A DNA stretch of 64,000 nt from Bullera alba (Eukaryota; Basidiomycota; Tremellomycetes; Tremellales; Bulleraceae). Under the pieces are notes generated by a model. The model did not search any database. It was not told where the DNA came from and was given only the letters and a program-made list of their open reading frames with translations. The stretch is taken from NCBI GenBank assembly GCA_001600095.1, contig BCIX01000006.1, positions 1,054,001 through 1,118,000 on the forward strand. The letters run 5' to 3'. Both the position numbers and the translations under genes were made by a program. Positions 63,572 to 64,000 of the stretch are shown one piece after another (the first letter of the stretch is position 1; every line of letters begins with the position of its first letter).

Positions 63572-64000
63572 TTAACGGCCCTTTTCACTCTCCCCCAAAT
63601 TCTTCATCTCCACCCTCTCAACATGCGCCGCCCTAGCCATCTCCAACAGAGCTCCCAGGTCACGAGGACCTGTAAAGTTCTTCCTCCCGTCCACTAGATA
63701 TGTGACCACGGAGATGATAGCTGCGCGCGATCATTAGCAAAATTTTCCCGGGGCAGCAATCCTGACAACTCACCGATGACGCCCAGAACGACGACGGCAT
63801 AGTTCATGTTCGAGCCGGTGACCGGTAGATCGGGTGGGAACAGGAAGAAGACCGTAGTTAGGACGGTAAAAGCGAGTCCGATCTAAACATTTCGCATTAG
63901 TGACCAGATGTCATAACGAAGCTAATTACTCACGACATTGCATATGGGACCCAGGATTGGTCCGAGAGAGAAAGGCGGTCTTGCCATTGAAGCAGGTCGC
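63572..64000 (-). CDS. Amino-acid/GABA-type permease (APC superfamily), C-terminal end only
   Basis: The gene runs off the right edge; only its last three exons are in the window. Protein read on the minus strand: PPFSLGPILGPICNV, then IGLAFTVLTTVFFLFPPDLP with VTGSNMNYAVVVLGVI, then AIISVVTYLVDGRKNFTGPR and a hydrophilic tail ending in GESEKGR before TAA 63574-63572. This is the last two transmembrane helices of fungal amino-acid/choline/GABA permeases, with the characteristic G-R-(K)-x-x-x-G-P end. Two introns (about 63939-63885 and 63813-63753) use GTGAGT donors. The substrate is unknown. Confidence 0.85.

Overview
The window looks like nuclear DNA of a basidiomycete yeast, most likely a Tremellomycete (Cryptococcus/Kwoniella-type). 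This rests on dense genes on both strands, many introns of about 45-75 nt with GTNNGT donors and CTRAC-like branch sites, an intron-containing tRNA, and protein families found in fungi but not bacteria. All exon joins were made by eye from splice signals, reading frame and family knowledge. UTRs and transcript ends cannot be seen. No viral, plasmid, CRISPR, IS or complete transposon sequence was recognised.

Layout. 0-2.3 kb: two tandem paralogues of an unrecognised small membrane-anchored protein, the first cut by the window edge. 2.6-10 kb: a TatD-type nuclease (-) diverges from a 26-exon paladin-like triple-phosphatase-domain protein (+). 10.1-15 kb: NAF1 (-), an intron-containing tRNA-Trp (-) and an NR2C2AP-like protein (-). 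15.3-18.7 kb: a mitoribosomal SOD-like protein (+) and a metal-dependent amidohydrolase (-). 18.7-21.4 kb is gene-poor, with one doubtful orphan coding region. 21.4-32.6 kb: a GCFC/PAXBP1 splicing-factor homologue (+), a fungal protein of unknown function (-), a POF1-type nucleotidyltransferase (+), a large intronless PPR-like mitochondrial protein (-) and a disordered protein ending in an EDC1/PNRC decapping motif (+). 33.1-44.2 kb: GPATCH1 (-), phosphoacetylglucosamine mutase (+), MEMO1 (+), a complex I NDUFB10/12-kDa type subunit (-) and a PUF-domain protein (+). 45-49.1 kb: IMP4 (-) and endopolyphosphatase PPN1 (+). 49.2-54.8 kb: four tandem minus-strand BTB/POZ-type genes, one interrupted by an in-frame stop. 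55.3-64 kb: a helical protein with a PTS1-like end (-), CWC22 (+), a peroxisomal AMP-forming ligase (-) and the 3' end of an amino-acid permease (-), cut by the right edge.

Functional theme. Many of the genes act in RNA biology: NAF1 (H/ACA snoRNP assembly), IMP4 (U3 processome), GCFC, GPATCH1 and CWC22 (spliceosome), the EDC1/PNRC-like protein (decapping) and the PUF protein (mRNA control). They are scattered on both strands, so this is ordinary eukaryotic gene order and not an operon. The points most worth a second look are the BTB cluster with its TAA aligned to a glutamine codon of a paralogue, the paladin homologue with a Cys-to-Asp change in its middle active-site loop and a 10-nt microexon, two GC-AG introns in one splicing-factor gene, a possible 3-nt microexon, and a perfect PUF-binding site downstream of the PUF gene itself.
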